From positions 48,240-112,239 of the forward strand of contig CALTUD010000009.1 of the NCBI GenBank assembly GCA_943912335.1: a DNA stretch of 64,000 nucleotides, in the 5' to 3' direction. Shown one piece after another: positions 34,617 through 45,488 of the stretch. This DNA is from an uncultured Acetobacteraceae bacterium. GTDB taxonomy: Bacteria; Pseudomonadota; Alphaproteobacteria; Acetobacterales; Acetobacteraceae. The notes below the pieces were generated by a model. The model made no database searches. It had not been told where the DNA came from and was given only the letters and a program-made list of their open reading frames with translations. The translations under genes were made by a program, and so were the position numbers. How positions within the stretch are numbered: position 1 is the stretch's first letter; each line of letters starts with the position of its first letter.

Positions 34617-35195
34617 ATGTCCGGGATCATGCGCGAAACACACCGCCGCACCGTGCTTGCGGGCGGCTGGACCCTACTGTTCGGCGGCGTTGCGCGCAAA
34701 TGCCTGTCCGCGGCGCGGGCCGAGCCGGCGCATCCGCCGGTGCAGCCGTTCAGCATCGTCAAGCCGCATGCGCCGTCGATTCTGCCGCCGATCCGCTTCC
34801 AGCGCGGCGACGGCGGTGCGGCCGCCTTGTCGGATTATCTCGGCCGGGGTGTGGTGTTGAATCTGTGGGCGACCTGGTGCGTGCCCTGCGTGGCCGAGCT
34901 GCCGTCGCTGGATGCGCTGGCGCGGGCTCTGGCGCCGAAGCGGGTCGCGGTGCTGCCGGTGTCGATCGACCATGACGGGGCCGCACGCGTGCCCCCTTTC
35001 TTCAAGGCGCATGGCATCTCCTCGCTGCCCGTGCTGCTCGATCCGCATGGCGCGATTCTGCAGGCGATCGGCCAGGAGGGGATTCCGATGACGTTGCTGA
35101 TCGATGCGGCCGGGCGCGAGGTGGCGCGGGTGGAGGGGTCCGTTGACTGGGCCGATCCCGGGGCGGCGGACACGGTGGCGCGTCTGGTCGGGTAG
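34617..35195 (+). CDS. tlpA: TlpA-type thiol:disulfide oxidoreductase
   Basis: This periplasmic thioredoxin-like protein of 192 residues has the redox motif WATWCVPCVAELPSL and a cis-Pro segment (QEGIPMTLLIDAAGRE). An N-terminal Arg-containing hydrophobic segment (RRTVLAGGWTLLFGGVA) works as a signal or anchor. It likely keeps periplasmic cysteines (for example in cytochrome c or Cox assembly) reduced. ATG 34617 has AGGAG 7 bases upstream. Divergence from argH is the typical alphaproteobacterial arrangement. tatD follows. Confidence 0.9.
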   Translation: MSGIMRETHRRTVLAGGWTLLFGGVARKCLSAARAEPAHPPVQPFSIVKPHAPSILPPIRFQRGDGGAAALSDYLGRGVVLNLWATWCVPCVAELPSLDALARALAPKRVAVLPVSIDHDGAARVPPFFKAHGISSLPVLLDPHGAILQAIGQEGIPMTLLIDAAGREVARVEGSVDWADPGAADTVARLVG

Positions 35196-35237
35196 GGCGG
35201 CGCGACGCTGGAACGGCGTTTGCAGCCGGAGCAGCCC

Positions 35238-36032
35238 ATGCAGGACGACGCACCGATTCTGGCGGACAGCCATTGCCATCTCGATTTTCCCGAACTCCAG
35301 CCGGATTTCGCCGCGGTGATGGCGCGTGCGCGCGGCGCTGGGATCGGGCGTTTCATCACCATCGCCACCGAGGTGCGCCGGCATGACGCGCTGATCGCGC
35401 TGGCCGAAGCGCATGAGGACGTGTTCGCCACTGTGGGCACGCATCCGCATTGGGCCGGGGTGGAGCGCGGCGTGCCTGCCGATCGTCTCGCCGCGTTGGC
35501 GGCGCATCCGAAGATCGTCGGCATCGGCGAGGTGGGGCTGGACCGTCTGCTGACCGATGCGCCCTGGGATGCGCAGGGGGAGAATCTGGCCGCGCATGTC
35601 GAGGCGGCCAGACGCACCGGTCTGCCGCTGGTGATCCATTCGGTCGGCGAGGACGAGGAGATGGGGCGCGTCCTGGTCCGCGCCCATGCGGAAGGGCCGA
35701 TCCGCGTGGTGATGCACTGCTTTTCCGGCGGCGACGCGCTGGCGGAGATCAATCTGTCGCGCGGGCATTTCCTGTCGTTCTCGGGGATGCTGACCTTCGA
35801 GGGGCGCGATGCGGTAAGGGCGATCGCGGCGCGCGTGCCGGCGGATCAACTGCTGATCGAGACCGACTCGCCGTCTCTGGCGCCGGTGCCGCATCTCGAT
35901 CGGCGCAACGAGCCCGCGTATCTGCGCTACGTGCTGCGCGAGCTGGCGCGTCTGCGTGGCGAGGATGAGGCCGTGCTGGCGCGGCAGCTTTGGCGCAATC
36001 TGCACGCCGCATTCCCGAAACTGCCTCGTTGA
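35238..36032 (+). CDS. tatD: TatD family metal-dependent hydrolase
   Basis: This is a cytoplasmic TIM-barrel nuclease/hydrolase of 264 residues. TatD motifs: LADSHCHLDFPEL (first metal His pair), TVGTHPHWAG, IGEVGLDRL (metal Glu), LVIHSVGEDEEM, VMHCFSGGDALA, and LIETDSPSLAPVPH (metal Asp). Start ATG 35238 has GGAGC 8 bases upstream; an ATG-like codon 18 bp earlier lacks support. It follows tlpA by 42 bp. DNA repair or RNA quality control are the known roles of the family. Confidence 0.93.
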   Translation: MQDDAPILADSHCHLDFPELQPDFAAVMARARGAGIGRFITIATEVRRHDALIALAEAHEDVFATVGTHPHWAGVERGVPADRLAALAAHPKIVGIGEVGLDRLLTDAPWDAQGENLAAHVEAARRTGLPLVIHSVGEDEEMGRVLVRAHAEGPIRVVMHCFSGGDALAEINLSRGHFLSFSGMLTFEGRDAVRAIAARVPADQLLIETDSPSLAPVPHLDRRNEPAYLRYVLRELARLRGEDEAVLARQLWRNLHAAFPKLPR

Positions 36033-36042
36033 CGATCAGGGC

Positions 36043-36059
36043 TGCTTGTTTCGCAAGCA
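36043..36059 (+). terminator. Short hairpin after tatD
   Basis: TGCTTG (36043-36048) pairs with CAAGCA (36054-36059) around TTTCG, 10 bp after the tatD stop. It is a weak candidate terminator with no T-tract. Confidence 0.35.
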
Positions 36060-36190
36060 ATCCATGTCTGAAACGGCAAATCAGACGCGGATCGCGTCCA
36101 GTTTCCATCTTGCCGGAATTGTAACGAGCACCGAAACGTATACGCCGGAGGGCCGAACCGGTCCGATCGAATGGATGGACGAGGAACCGG

Positions 36191-38431
36191 ATGACGGGTG
36201 GTCGTGGTGTTGCGCGCAGGGCTCTCCTGTCCGCCGTTCTGGTGTCCGCCGTTGCCGAACCCGCTTTGGCCGATCCGGTTTCCGCGACCACGCCCGCGCG
36301 TGCGAAGGCGGCGGCCAACCCGAAGCCCGCGCAGCAGGAGGAGGTGACGGTCACCGCCCGCCGCCGCAAGGAGCGCGCCACGGACGTTCCTGCCGCGGTC
36401 TACACCTTGTCGAAAAAGGAGATCGACGCGATCACCGTGGCCGGCGACGATATCCGCGCCTTGTCGGCACGCACGCCGAGCCTGTCGATCGAATCCTCGT
36501 TCGGCCGCACCTTCCCGCGCACCTATATCCGCGGCCTGGGCAATTCGAACTACGACACCAACTCCGCACAGCCGGTTGCGCTGTATTACGACGACGTGGT
36601 TCTGGACAATCCGGTACTGCGTTCGTTTCCGTTGTTCGATCTGGCCAACACGGAAGTTCTGCCGGGGCCGCAGGGCACGTTGTTCGGGCGCAACACGCCG
36701 GCCGGCGTGATCAACATCCATTCGCAAACGCCGGTCGACAAGAACACAGGCTATCTCAGCCAGAGTTACGGCACCTACAACAGTCTCGTCACCCAGGCGG
36801 TGGGCAATGCGGTGGTGGTGCCGAACAAGCTCGACGTGCGCCTGTCGGTGATCAACCAGCGCCGCGACAACTGGGTGGACAACACCTATGGCGGTTATCG
36901 CTGGCGCACGAGCCTGAACGGATACGAGGATATCGCGGCGCGGCTGCAGGCGCTCTACACCATCGATCCGACCGCCAACATCCTGGCGGAGGTGGATGCG
37001 CGGCATCTGGAAGGCACCGCCCAGCTGTTCCGTGCCAACCTGTATCGCCATGGCAGCCCGAACATCGTGCCGGGCTACGACATCGACACCGTCTCGCAAT
37101 CGGGCGACAACGCGCAGAACCTCACCACGGCGGGCGGCCATATCAAGGCCACCAAGACCATGGGCCATGTCGGCGTGCAGGCGATCGCTTCCTGGGTGGA
37201 AGGCTCGCTCGACTCGATCGGCTCCATCGACGGCGGTAACCCCGCCACCGTGCCGTTCAGCGTGGAGACCGGAACCTCCGCGCCCAAGATCAGCCAGGAA
37301 ACGGCGGAGCTGCGCGCCTATACGATCAATACCGGACGCGTGTTCGACCAGGGCGGTCTGTATTTCTTCAACGAATGGCTGAACGACTACGATTCCAACT
37401 ACAACATGCGCACCATGGCGACGACGGCGCTTGCCAACCAGCGCCAGAACGAGAACTCGGTCGGCATCTTCGACTCCCTGACCTACACCCTGGCACGCGG
37501 CCTCAGCGTCACCGGGGGCGTGCGGTATACGTACGACTTCAAGCGGTTCGATGCCACGCGCGTGTTCGGCGCGCCGGGGCCGCTGTCGCTCGGCGACAGC
37601 ACGTCGAGCAACAACGTGAGCTGGGATGCGGCGATCAACTACAAGATCGTGCCGAACGTCAGCGTGTATTTCCGCGCCGCGACCGGCTTCCTGGCGCCGA
37701 GCTATCAGGGGCGTCTGACCTCCAACAGCTACATCTCCAAGGCGTCGGCGGAAAAGAACACCTCGTTCGAGCTGGGGGCGAAGGCCAATCTTCTGCATGG
37801 CCGCGTGCAGCTGTCCGGCGATGTCTACAGCTGGGACACCAGCAACATGCAGCTCACCGCCGCGGGCGGCACCGGCAACAACATCGAGCTGCTGAACGCC
37901 AAGGATGCGATCGGCCGCGGCGTGGAATGGAGCGCGCAGTTCTATCCGATCGAGAATCTCTCCATCGGCACCAACATGAGCTACAACTACACCGAGATTC
38001 AGTCGCCCGGCCTCGAGACCGCCTATTGCGGCATCGGCTGTTCGTTGCTGAACCCGGTCGATCCGAAAACCGGCTACGCGCTGATCGACGGCAATCCGCT
38101 GCCCTATGCGCCGCGCTGGATCGCCAATCTGAACGCGTCCTACGCCATCCCGGTGAACGACCAGCAGCGTTTCGTGCTGGCGACCGACTGGTCCTGGCGC
38201 AGCCAGCAGCTGTTCACGCTCTACAAATCGGTTGAGTTCAACGGCAAGGCGTTGCTGCAGGGGGGCGCCAGCCTGTCGTTCATCGACGACAAGCGCCATT
38301 ACGAGGCGCAGGTCTTCGTGCGCAACATCACCGACAAGGTGGTCGGCATCGGCTCGATCGATTTCAACAACTACACCGGCTACATCAACGATCCGCGCAT
38401 CGTCGGCGGCCTGTTGCGCTTCACCTTCTGA
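36191..38431 (+). CDS. TonB-dependent outer-membrane receptor, first gene of purine operon
   Basis: This is a 746-residue receptor with a signal peptide (LLSAVLVSAVAEPALA), an N-terminal region with EEVTVTARRRKERATDVP before the plug domain, plug motifs (TYIRGLGNSNYDTNSA, VEVLPGPQGTLFGRN-type segment, NTPAGVINI), a long beta-barrel, and a C-terminal aromatic residue (LLRFTF). It imports a ligand across the outer membrane using TonB energy. The next gene starts on its last base, and the operon holds a nucleoside hydrolase, a purine permease and an adenine deaminase, so a nucleoside or nucleotide ligand is inferred. ATG 36191 has GAGGAA upstream. Confidence 0.93.
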   Translation: MTGGRGVARRALLSAVLVSAVAEPALADPVSATTPARAKAAANPKPAQQEEVTVTARRRKERATDVPAAVYTLSKKEIDAITVAGDDIRALSARTPSLSIESSFGRTFPRTYIRGLGNSNYDTNSAQPVALYYDDVVLDNPVLRSFPLFDLANTEVLPGPQGTLFGRNTPAGVINIHSQTPVDKNTGYLSQSYGTYNSLVTQAVGNAVVVPNKLDVRLSVINQRRDNWVDNTYGGYRWRTSLNGYEDIAARLQALYTIDPTANILAEVDARHLEGTAQLFRANLYRHGSPNIVPGYDIDTVSQSGDNAQNLTTAGGHIKATKTMGHVGVQAIASWVEGSLDSIGSIDGGNPATVPFSVETGTSAPKISQETAELRAYTINTGRVFDQGGLYFFNEWLNDYDSNYNMRTMATTALANQRQNENSVGIFDSLTYTLARGLSVTGGVRYTYDFKRFDATRVFGAPGPLSLGDSTSSNNVSWDAAINYKIVPNVSVYFRAATGFLAPSYQGRLTSNSYISKASAEKNTSFELGAKANLLHGRVQLSGDVYSWDTSNMQLTAAGGTGNNIELLNAKDAIGRGVEWSAQFYPIENLSIGTNMSYNYTEIQSPGLETAYCGIGCSLLNPVDPKTGYALIDGNPLPYAPRWIANLNASYAIPVNDQQRFVLATDWSWRSQQLFTLYKSVEFNGKALLQGGASLSFIDDKRHYEAQVFVRNITDKVVGIGSIDFNNYTGYINDPRIVGGLLRFTF

Positions 38432-39528
38432 TGCGCACGATGGTCATCCGTTCTTTCGTCCGCTGGGCCGCCCTGTTTCTCCTGTGCGGTCTGGCGCCGG
38501 CGCGGGCGGAAACGCTGGTGTTTCTGGACAACGATTTTTCCGGGCCGGGTGAGACCAATATCCAGTCCCTGATTCCGGCCCTGTTCGATCCGGACGTGAC
38601 GCTGCTGGGCATCGGCGTGGTCACGGGCGATGCCTGGCGCGACGAGGGAGCGGCGCATCTGCTGGCGTTCCTCGATCAGGTCGGATGCGGCGCGCTGCCG
38701 GTCTATCCGGGCGCGGAGCTGCCGTTCCGGCGCCGGCCGGGTGAGATCGCACGCTGGCAGGCGGAGTACGGGAAGCTGCGCTGGACCGGCGCGTTCCAGC
38801 CGGCCGATGCGCGTCATCCGGACCAGCATCCCGGCCGTCCGTCCTTCGTGCCGCCTTTGCCGGAAGGCGCGCCCACCACGACGATGCGCCCGGAATCGGC
38901 GGCTGCGGCGATGATCGCCGCCGTTCATGCCCATCCGCACCAGGTGGTGATCGTCGCCGCCGGGCCGTTGACCGATCTGGCGCTGGCGATCCGCGAGGAT
39001 CCGCATTTCGCCGAGCTTGCGCGCGAGCTGGTGTTCATGGGCGGGCTGCTCGATACCGACCTGCCGCAGATCGCGGTGGAGCAGAGCAAGGCGATCGATT
39101 TCTTCACCGACTTCAACATGATCTTCGATCCCGAGGCCGCGCATACGGTGCTGACGGCGCCCTGGGCGCGGATCGTGAATGTCGGCAACGTCACGCTCGG
39201 CGTGCCTTTGACCGAGACCCTGCTCGACAAAGCGCCCGACACCCCGCAAGGACGCTATCTTCGGCGCTATGCGAAGGCGGGGATACCGATGTGGGATGAG
39301 CTGACCATGGCGATCGCGATCCATCCGGATCTGGTGACCGCCTCGGTGGAGGCCACGCTCGACGTGGATACGGGCGGCGGCCTGCTCTACGGACGGGCGC
39401 ATGCGCGCGTGCCGGCCCTGGCGCCGCCCGGCGCGCCGCCGGTCGAGATCGTCACCCAGGTGGACAAGGCGCGATTCTATGCCGGGTTCGCCGCCGATCT
39501 GAACCGCGCGCCGGCCTGCCGCCCGTGA
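38431..39528 (+). CDS. Periplasmic nucleoside hydrolase-like protein
   Basis: This is a 365-residue protein with a signal peptide (WAALFLLCGLAPARA), placing it in the periplasm. It resembles inosine-uridine nucleoside hydrolases: N-terminal strand TLVFLDNDFSGPGETN, VVIVAAGPLTDLALAI, ELVFMGGLLD, FFTDFNMIFDPEAAHTVL, and the C-terminal WDELTMAIAIHPD region with the Asp ligand. The usual calcium motif DxDxxxDD is altered to DNDFSGPGE, keeping the first two Asp but not the double Asp. Its ATG shares a base with the receptor stop (TGATG). It likely frees the base from nucleosides in the periplasm. Confidence 0.87.
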   Translation: MRTMVIRSFVRWAALFLLCGLAPARAETLVFLDNDFSGPGETNIQSLIPALFDPDVTLLGIGVVTGDAWRDEGAAHLLAFLDQVGCGALPVYPGAELPFRRRPGEIARWQAEYGKLRWTGAFQPADARHPDQHPGRPSFVPPLPEGAPTTTMRPESAAAAMIAAVHAHPHQVVIVAAGPLTDLALAIREDPHFAELARELVFMGGLLDTDLPQIAVEQSKAIDFFTDFNMIFDPEAAHTVLTAPWARIVNVGNVTLGVPLTETLLDKAPDTPQGRYLRRYAKAGIPMWDELTMAIAIHPDLVTASVEATLDVDTGGGLLYGRAHARVPALAPPGAPPVEIVTQVDKARFYAGFAADLNRAPACRP

Positions 39529-40865
39529 CCGTCGCGGTGCTTCCGGCCTGGATGCGGGCTTTGTCCGTGCGTCCCGTGCCGGGCGATGCCAGCCTGTGGC
39601 GCGAGGTTCTGGCCGGCGCCACCACCTTCGGCGCCATGGGCTATATCGTGGTGGTGAACCCGCTGATCCTGGCCGGTACCGGCATGGACCGGCATGTGCT
39701 GATCGTGGTGACGGCGCTGGCGGCGATGCTGGGCTCGCTGCTGATGGGGGTGATGGGCCGTCTGCCGATCGCGCTGGCGCCCGGCATGGGCTCCAACGTG
39801 GTGTTCGCGCAGGTGGCGGCGGCGAGCGGCGGCGTGTCCTACGGTGCCGCGCTGACCATGGTGCTGCTGGGCGGCCTCCTGTTCACCGTGTTCTCCGCCA
39901 CGCGTCTGCGCGAGCGGCTGGTGACCGGATTTCCCGACGCGGTCAGGATCGGCCTCCAGGGCGGCATCGGCCTGTTCATCGCCACCATCGGCCTGCGCAA
40001 TGGCGGATTGCTGTCGGCGTCGGGGCATCTGGGCGATCTGCGGCAGCCGGCGGTGCTGCTCAGCGGCGCTGCGCTGCTGCTGACCCCGTTGTTGATGCTG
40101 CGACGGGTGCCGGCGGCGCTGCTTCTGTCCATCCTGGCGGTGACGCTGCTCGGGCTGGTCGTGCCGGGTCCGGACGGCCATCCTCTGACCCGTCTGCCCG
40201 CGCATCCGGTGCAATGGCCGCCTTCGACCACGAGGCTGCTATTCGCCTTCGACATCCACGATCTGCTGGCCAATCTGGCTTTGGCGCTGCCCTTGGCCGG
40301 GTACTTCTTTCTGAGCGATTTCTTTTCCGCCACCGCCACGCTGATCGGCGTGACGCGTCGTGCCGGTCTGATGGATGCGCAGGGCAATCTGCCGAACGCG
40401 CGCCGCGCCTATCTGGCCGACGGGCTCGCCTCCATCGTCGGCGCCTGCATCGGCAGCCCCACCGTGGCTGCCTATGTGGAATCCGCGACCGGGGTGGAAA
40501 GCGGCGGCCGCACCGGGCTCACCGCCGTCATCGCCGGGCTTCTGTTTGCCGGCACCATCTTCTTCTGGCCGGTGATCGGCGCGATCCCGCCGCAGGCGAC
40601 CGCGCCGGCCCTGGTGATGGTCGGCGTGCTGATGATGGACGGCCTGCGCTATCTGCGCTTCGACCGCCTGCCGGACATCGCCTCGGCGGTTCTGATCCTG
40701 CTGCTCACCGTCACCACCGGCAATCTGATCGCCGGCCTGTCCATGGGCTGTTTCGCCTGGACGCTGATGGCGTTGGCGGAGCGGACGCGCGTGCCGCCGG
40801 TGATGTGGCTGACCGATGCTTTGCTGGCGCTCGATCTGGGCCTGAGCGCCGTGATCCAGCACTGA
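39525..40865 (+). CDS. NCS2-type purine base permease (AzgA-like)
   Basis: This is an inner-membrane permease of 446 residues with about 12-14 hydrophobic segments. AzgA-type NCS2 marks: EVLAGATTFGAMGYIVVVNP at the first helix, ALAPGMGSNVVFAQ, PDAVRIGLQGGIGLFIATIG, the SDFFSATATLIGVTRRAG signature, and SPTVAAYVESATGVESGGRTG. This group carries adenine, hypoxanthine and guanine with H+. GTG 39525 overlaps the nucleoside hydrolase stop (GTGA), so they are coupled. It would take up the base released in the periplasm. Confidence 0.93.
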   Translation: MTVAVLPAWMRALSVRPVPGDASLWREVLAGATTFGAMGYIVVVNPLILAGTGMDRHVLIVVTALAAMLGSLLMGVMGRLPIALAPGMGSNVVFAQVAAASGGVSYGAALTMVLLGGLLFTVFSATRLRERLVTGFPDAVRIGLQGGIGLFIATIGLRNGGLLSASGHLGDLRQPAVLLSGAALLLTPLLMLRRVPAALLLSILAVTLLGLVVPGPDGHPLTRLPAHPVQWPPSTTRLLFAFDIHDLLANLALALPLAGYFFLSDFFSATATLIGVTRRAGLMDAQGNLPNARRAYLADGLASIVGACIGSPTVAAYVESATGVESGGRTGLTAVIAGLLFAGTIFFWPVIGAIPPQATAPALVMVGVLMMDGLRYLRFDRLPDIASAVLILLLTVTTGNLIAGLSMGCFAWTLMALAERTRVPPVMWLTDALLALDLGLSAVIQH

Positions 40866-40883
40866 ATTTTGGGGGAGGGCGCC

Positions 40884-42644
40884 ATGTCCGCACACCAGCC
40901 GGATCTCGACGGAAAGGCGCTCCGCGACCGCGCCGTGCGCGCGGCCCGCGGCGAGGCGCCGTTCGACGTGCTGCTGCGCGGCGGCCGTGTCGCCGATGTC
41001 GCCACGGGCGAGTTGCGCGCGGCGGATGTGGGTCTGGTGGGACCGTTGATCGCCAGCGTGCATCCGTCCGGGTCGCGCGAGGATGCCACGCGGATCGTCG
41101 ATCTCGAAGGCCGCATCGTCGCGCCGGGTTTGATCGACACTCATCTGCATATCGAGAGTTCGATGATCACGCCGCGCTCCTACGCGTCGGTGGTGGTGCC
41201 GCAGGGGACCACGACGATCTGCTGGGACCCGCACGAGGTCGGCAATGTCGGCGGGCTGGATGCTGTGCGCTGGGCGGTGACGGCGTCGCGCGATCTGCCG
41301 CTGCGCATTCTGGTGCAGGCGCCGTCCTGCGTGCCGTCGGCGCCCGGTCTGGAGCGGGCCGGGGCGGTGTTCGGCCCGGACGCGATGCGGGAGATGCTGT
41401 CCTGGCCCGAGATCATCGGCGTGGCCGAGGTGATGGACATGCGCGGCGTGATCGAGCGCTCGCCGAACATGGTCGGCATCGTCCAGGCCGGGCTCGACAG
41501 CGGCAAGACCGTGTTCGGCCATGCGCGCGGCCTGCGCGACGCGGCGTTGCAGGCCTTCGTCGCGGCGGGCGTGGCGTCGGACCATGAGCTGACCGGGCGT
41601 GAGGACGTTCTGAGCAAGCTGCGTGCCGGCTTGACGCTGGAGATCAGGGCCTCGCATCCCGACATGGCGGCGGAAGCGGCGCGGGCCTTTGCCGCGCTGG
41701 GCCATGTGCCGCAGACCGTGACCTTGTGCACCGACGACATCTTCCCGGACGATCTGGTCGGCAAGGGCGGCATCATTCAGATCCTGCGCATGCTGGTGCA
41801 GCACGGGGTCGATCCGGTGGCCGCCCTGCGCTGCGGGACGCTGAACGCGGCGATGTGGCTCGGTCGTCGCGATCTGGGACTGGTGGCGCCGGGGCGTCGC
41901 GCGGATCTGGTGGTGTTCGACGATCTGAGCTCGTTCCGGGCGCGTCGCGTGTTCGTGTCCGGCGTGGAGGCGGCGTCGGACGGGCGGCTGCTCGATGCCG
42001 CGCGCGCCGATGCGGGGCGGGCGCCCTCCGGCACCATGGCGATCGCGCCGGTTTCGCCGTCCGATTTCCTGATCCGCGCGGAGGGCGACCGGGCGCTGCT
42101 GAACACTGTCCATACGCCGCGCATGACGCGCTGGGCGACGCGCGAGGCGGCGGTGGAGAACGGCGCGGTGGTGCTGCCGGAGGATTGCATCCTGATGGCG
42201 GTGTTCAACCGCTACGGCATCGCCGAACCGCCGGGTCTGGGGGTGATGGAAGGCTGGGGGCGCTGGAGCGGCGCGTTCGCCACCACCATCCTGCACGACA
42301 GCCACAATCTGGCGGTGTTCGGGCGCAATCCGGCGCTGATGGCCGCCGCGGCGAACGCGTTGATCGCGGCCGGGGGCGGCATGGCGGCGGTGCAGGCGGA
42401 TGGCGCGTTGGAGACGCTGGCGCTGCCGGTCTGCGGTTTGTTGTCCGAGGACGAGCCGGGCCTGGTGGCGGAACGGTTCGCGGCGCTGCGCCGTGCGTCC
42501 GAAGCTGTGGCGGAGGGGCTGTCGGCGCCGCTGGTGAAGCTGGTGATCGGCGCCAGCCTCGCCTGCAATCCAGGCCCGCACGTGACCGATCTCGGCATCA
42601 CGGACGGGATGACCGGGCGGATCGAGAAGCCGGTCCTGGCGTGA
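40884..42644 (+). CDS. ade: Adenine deaminase
   Basis: This cytoplasmic Fe/Mn amidohydrolase converts adenine to hypoxanthine. The 586-residue protein carries the metal-site motifs APGLIDTHLHIESSMITP, WDPHEVGNVGG, FGHARGLRDAAL, SDHELTGREDVL and CTDDIFPDDL, then the family's C-terminal domain (LHDSHNLAVFG, KLVIGASLACNPGP). Length matches Ade proteins. ATG 40884 has GGGAGGG at short spacing. It closes the four-gene purine operon, 18 bp after the permease. Confidence 0.96.
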   Translation: MSAHQPDLDGKALRDRAVRAARGEAPFDVLLRGGRVADVATGELRAADVGLVGPLIASVHPSGSREDATRIVDLEGRIVAPGLIDTHLHIESSMITPRSYASVVVPQGTTTICWDPHEVGNVGGLDAVRWAVTASRDLPLRILVQAPSCVPSAPGLERAGAVFGPDAMREMLSWPEIIGVAEVMDMRGVIERSPNMVGIVQAGLDSGKTVFGHARGLRDAALQAFVAAGVASDHELTGREDVLSKLRAGLTLEIRASHPDMAAEAARAFAALGHVPQTVTLCTDDIFPDDLVGKGGIIQILRMLVQHGVDPVAALRCGTLNAAMWLGRRDLGLVAPGRRADLVVFDDLSSFRARRVFVSGVEAASDGRLLDAARADAGRAPSGTMAIAPVSPSDFLIRAEGDRALLNTVHTPRMTRWATREAAVENGAVVLPEDCILMAVFNRYGIAEPPGLGVMEGWGRWSGAFATTILHDSHNLAVFGRNPALMAAAANALIAAGGGMAAVQADGALETLALPVCGLLSEDEPGLVAERFAALRRASEAVAEGLSAPLVKLVIGASLACNPGPHVTDLGITDGMTGRIEKPVLA

Positions 42645-42653
42645 CGGCCGCGG

Positions 42654-42675
42654 CCCGACGACCGCCGTCGTCGGG
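42654..42675. terminator. Hairpin between ade and pseudoazurin genes
   Basis: CCCGACGAC (42654-42662) and GTCGTCGGG (42667-42675) form a perfect 9-bp stem with a CGCC loop in the 42-bp gap between convergent genes. It is a likely two-way terminator. Confidence 0.6.
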
Positions 42676-42686
42676 TCGGAAGGTGG

Positions 42687-43136
42687 TCAGTGCCGGGTGG
42701 CCGGCGTCGCGTCGAGCGTGTCGAACAGCGCCTTGAAGGCGCTTGCGGCCATGCCGGGCTGGGGGACCGTCTTCAGCGCGGCTTCGTTGTGGCGATCGCC
42801 GACCATCACCAGGCCGACCATGCCGATGGCGTAATGCGGCGCGCATTTGAAGCCGTACAGGCCGGGCCTGTCGAAGGTGACCGTGAGATCCTGGCTCATG
42901 TCGCTCGCGAAGGGCTTGGCGCCGGCGGGGATCATGGTCGGGATCGCGTCGACGCTGTGGCCCTTGTCGACGGCGACGAAATGGATGCTGTCGCCGGGCG
43001 CGATGCGGATCAGGTCCGGCGCGAAGCCGGGACCGCCCTCCGGGCTGTTGTCGAGCATCTTCACCTCGACGGTCCTGGCGAGTGCGGCGGAAGGCGCCAG
43101 CAGCAGGGCGGCGCACAGGATGATGGCTGTCTTCAT
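42687..43136 (-). CDS. Pseudoazurin-type blue copper protein
   Basis: This is a periplasmic cupredoxin of 149 residues. A signal peptide (IILCAALLLAPSAALA) precedes the fold. The four copper ligands are visible: His in DKGHSVDAIP, then Cys-x2-His-x4-Met in KCAPHYAIGMVG. Pseudoazurins pass electrons to periplasmic enzymes such as nitrite reductase or cytochrome c peroxidase. No reductase lies next to it, but the dihaem peroxidase at 4.7 kb is a possible partner. It sits downstream of the broken katG on the same strand, separated by a hairpin terminator. Confidence 0.92.
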   Translation of the reverse strand: MKTAIILCAALLLAPSAALARTVEVKMLDNSPEGGPGFAPDLIRIAPGDSIHFVAVDKGHSVDAIPTMIPAGAKPFASDMSQDLTVTFDRPGLYGFKCAPHYAIGMVGLVMVGDRHNEAALKTVPQPGMAASAFKALFDTLDATPATRH

Positions 43137-43153
43137 GGGGAAACTCCTCCGGA

Positions 43154-43180
43154 CGTCCCCGGCCGATGAAGCCGGGGACG
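43154..43180 (-). terminator. Hairpin after katG
   Basis: CGTCCCCGGC (43154-43163) pairs with GCCGGGGACG (43171-43180) around a 7-base loop, 14 bp past the katG stop. It probably separates katG from the pseudoazurin gene. Confidence 0.6.
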
Positions 43181-43193
43181 CCGTCGTGTCGGA

Positions 43194-45488
<2,295 letters not shown>

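Noticed and set aside
35927..38299. Long minus-strand frame opposite tatD and the TonB receptor
   Set aside because: It has no motif, crosses two real genes on the other strand, and has shadow-type composition.
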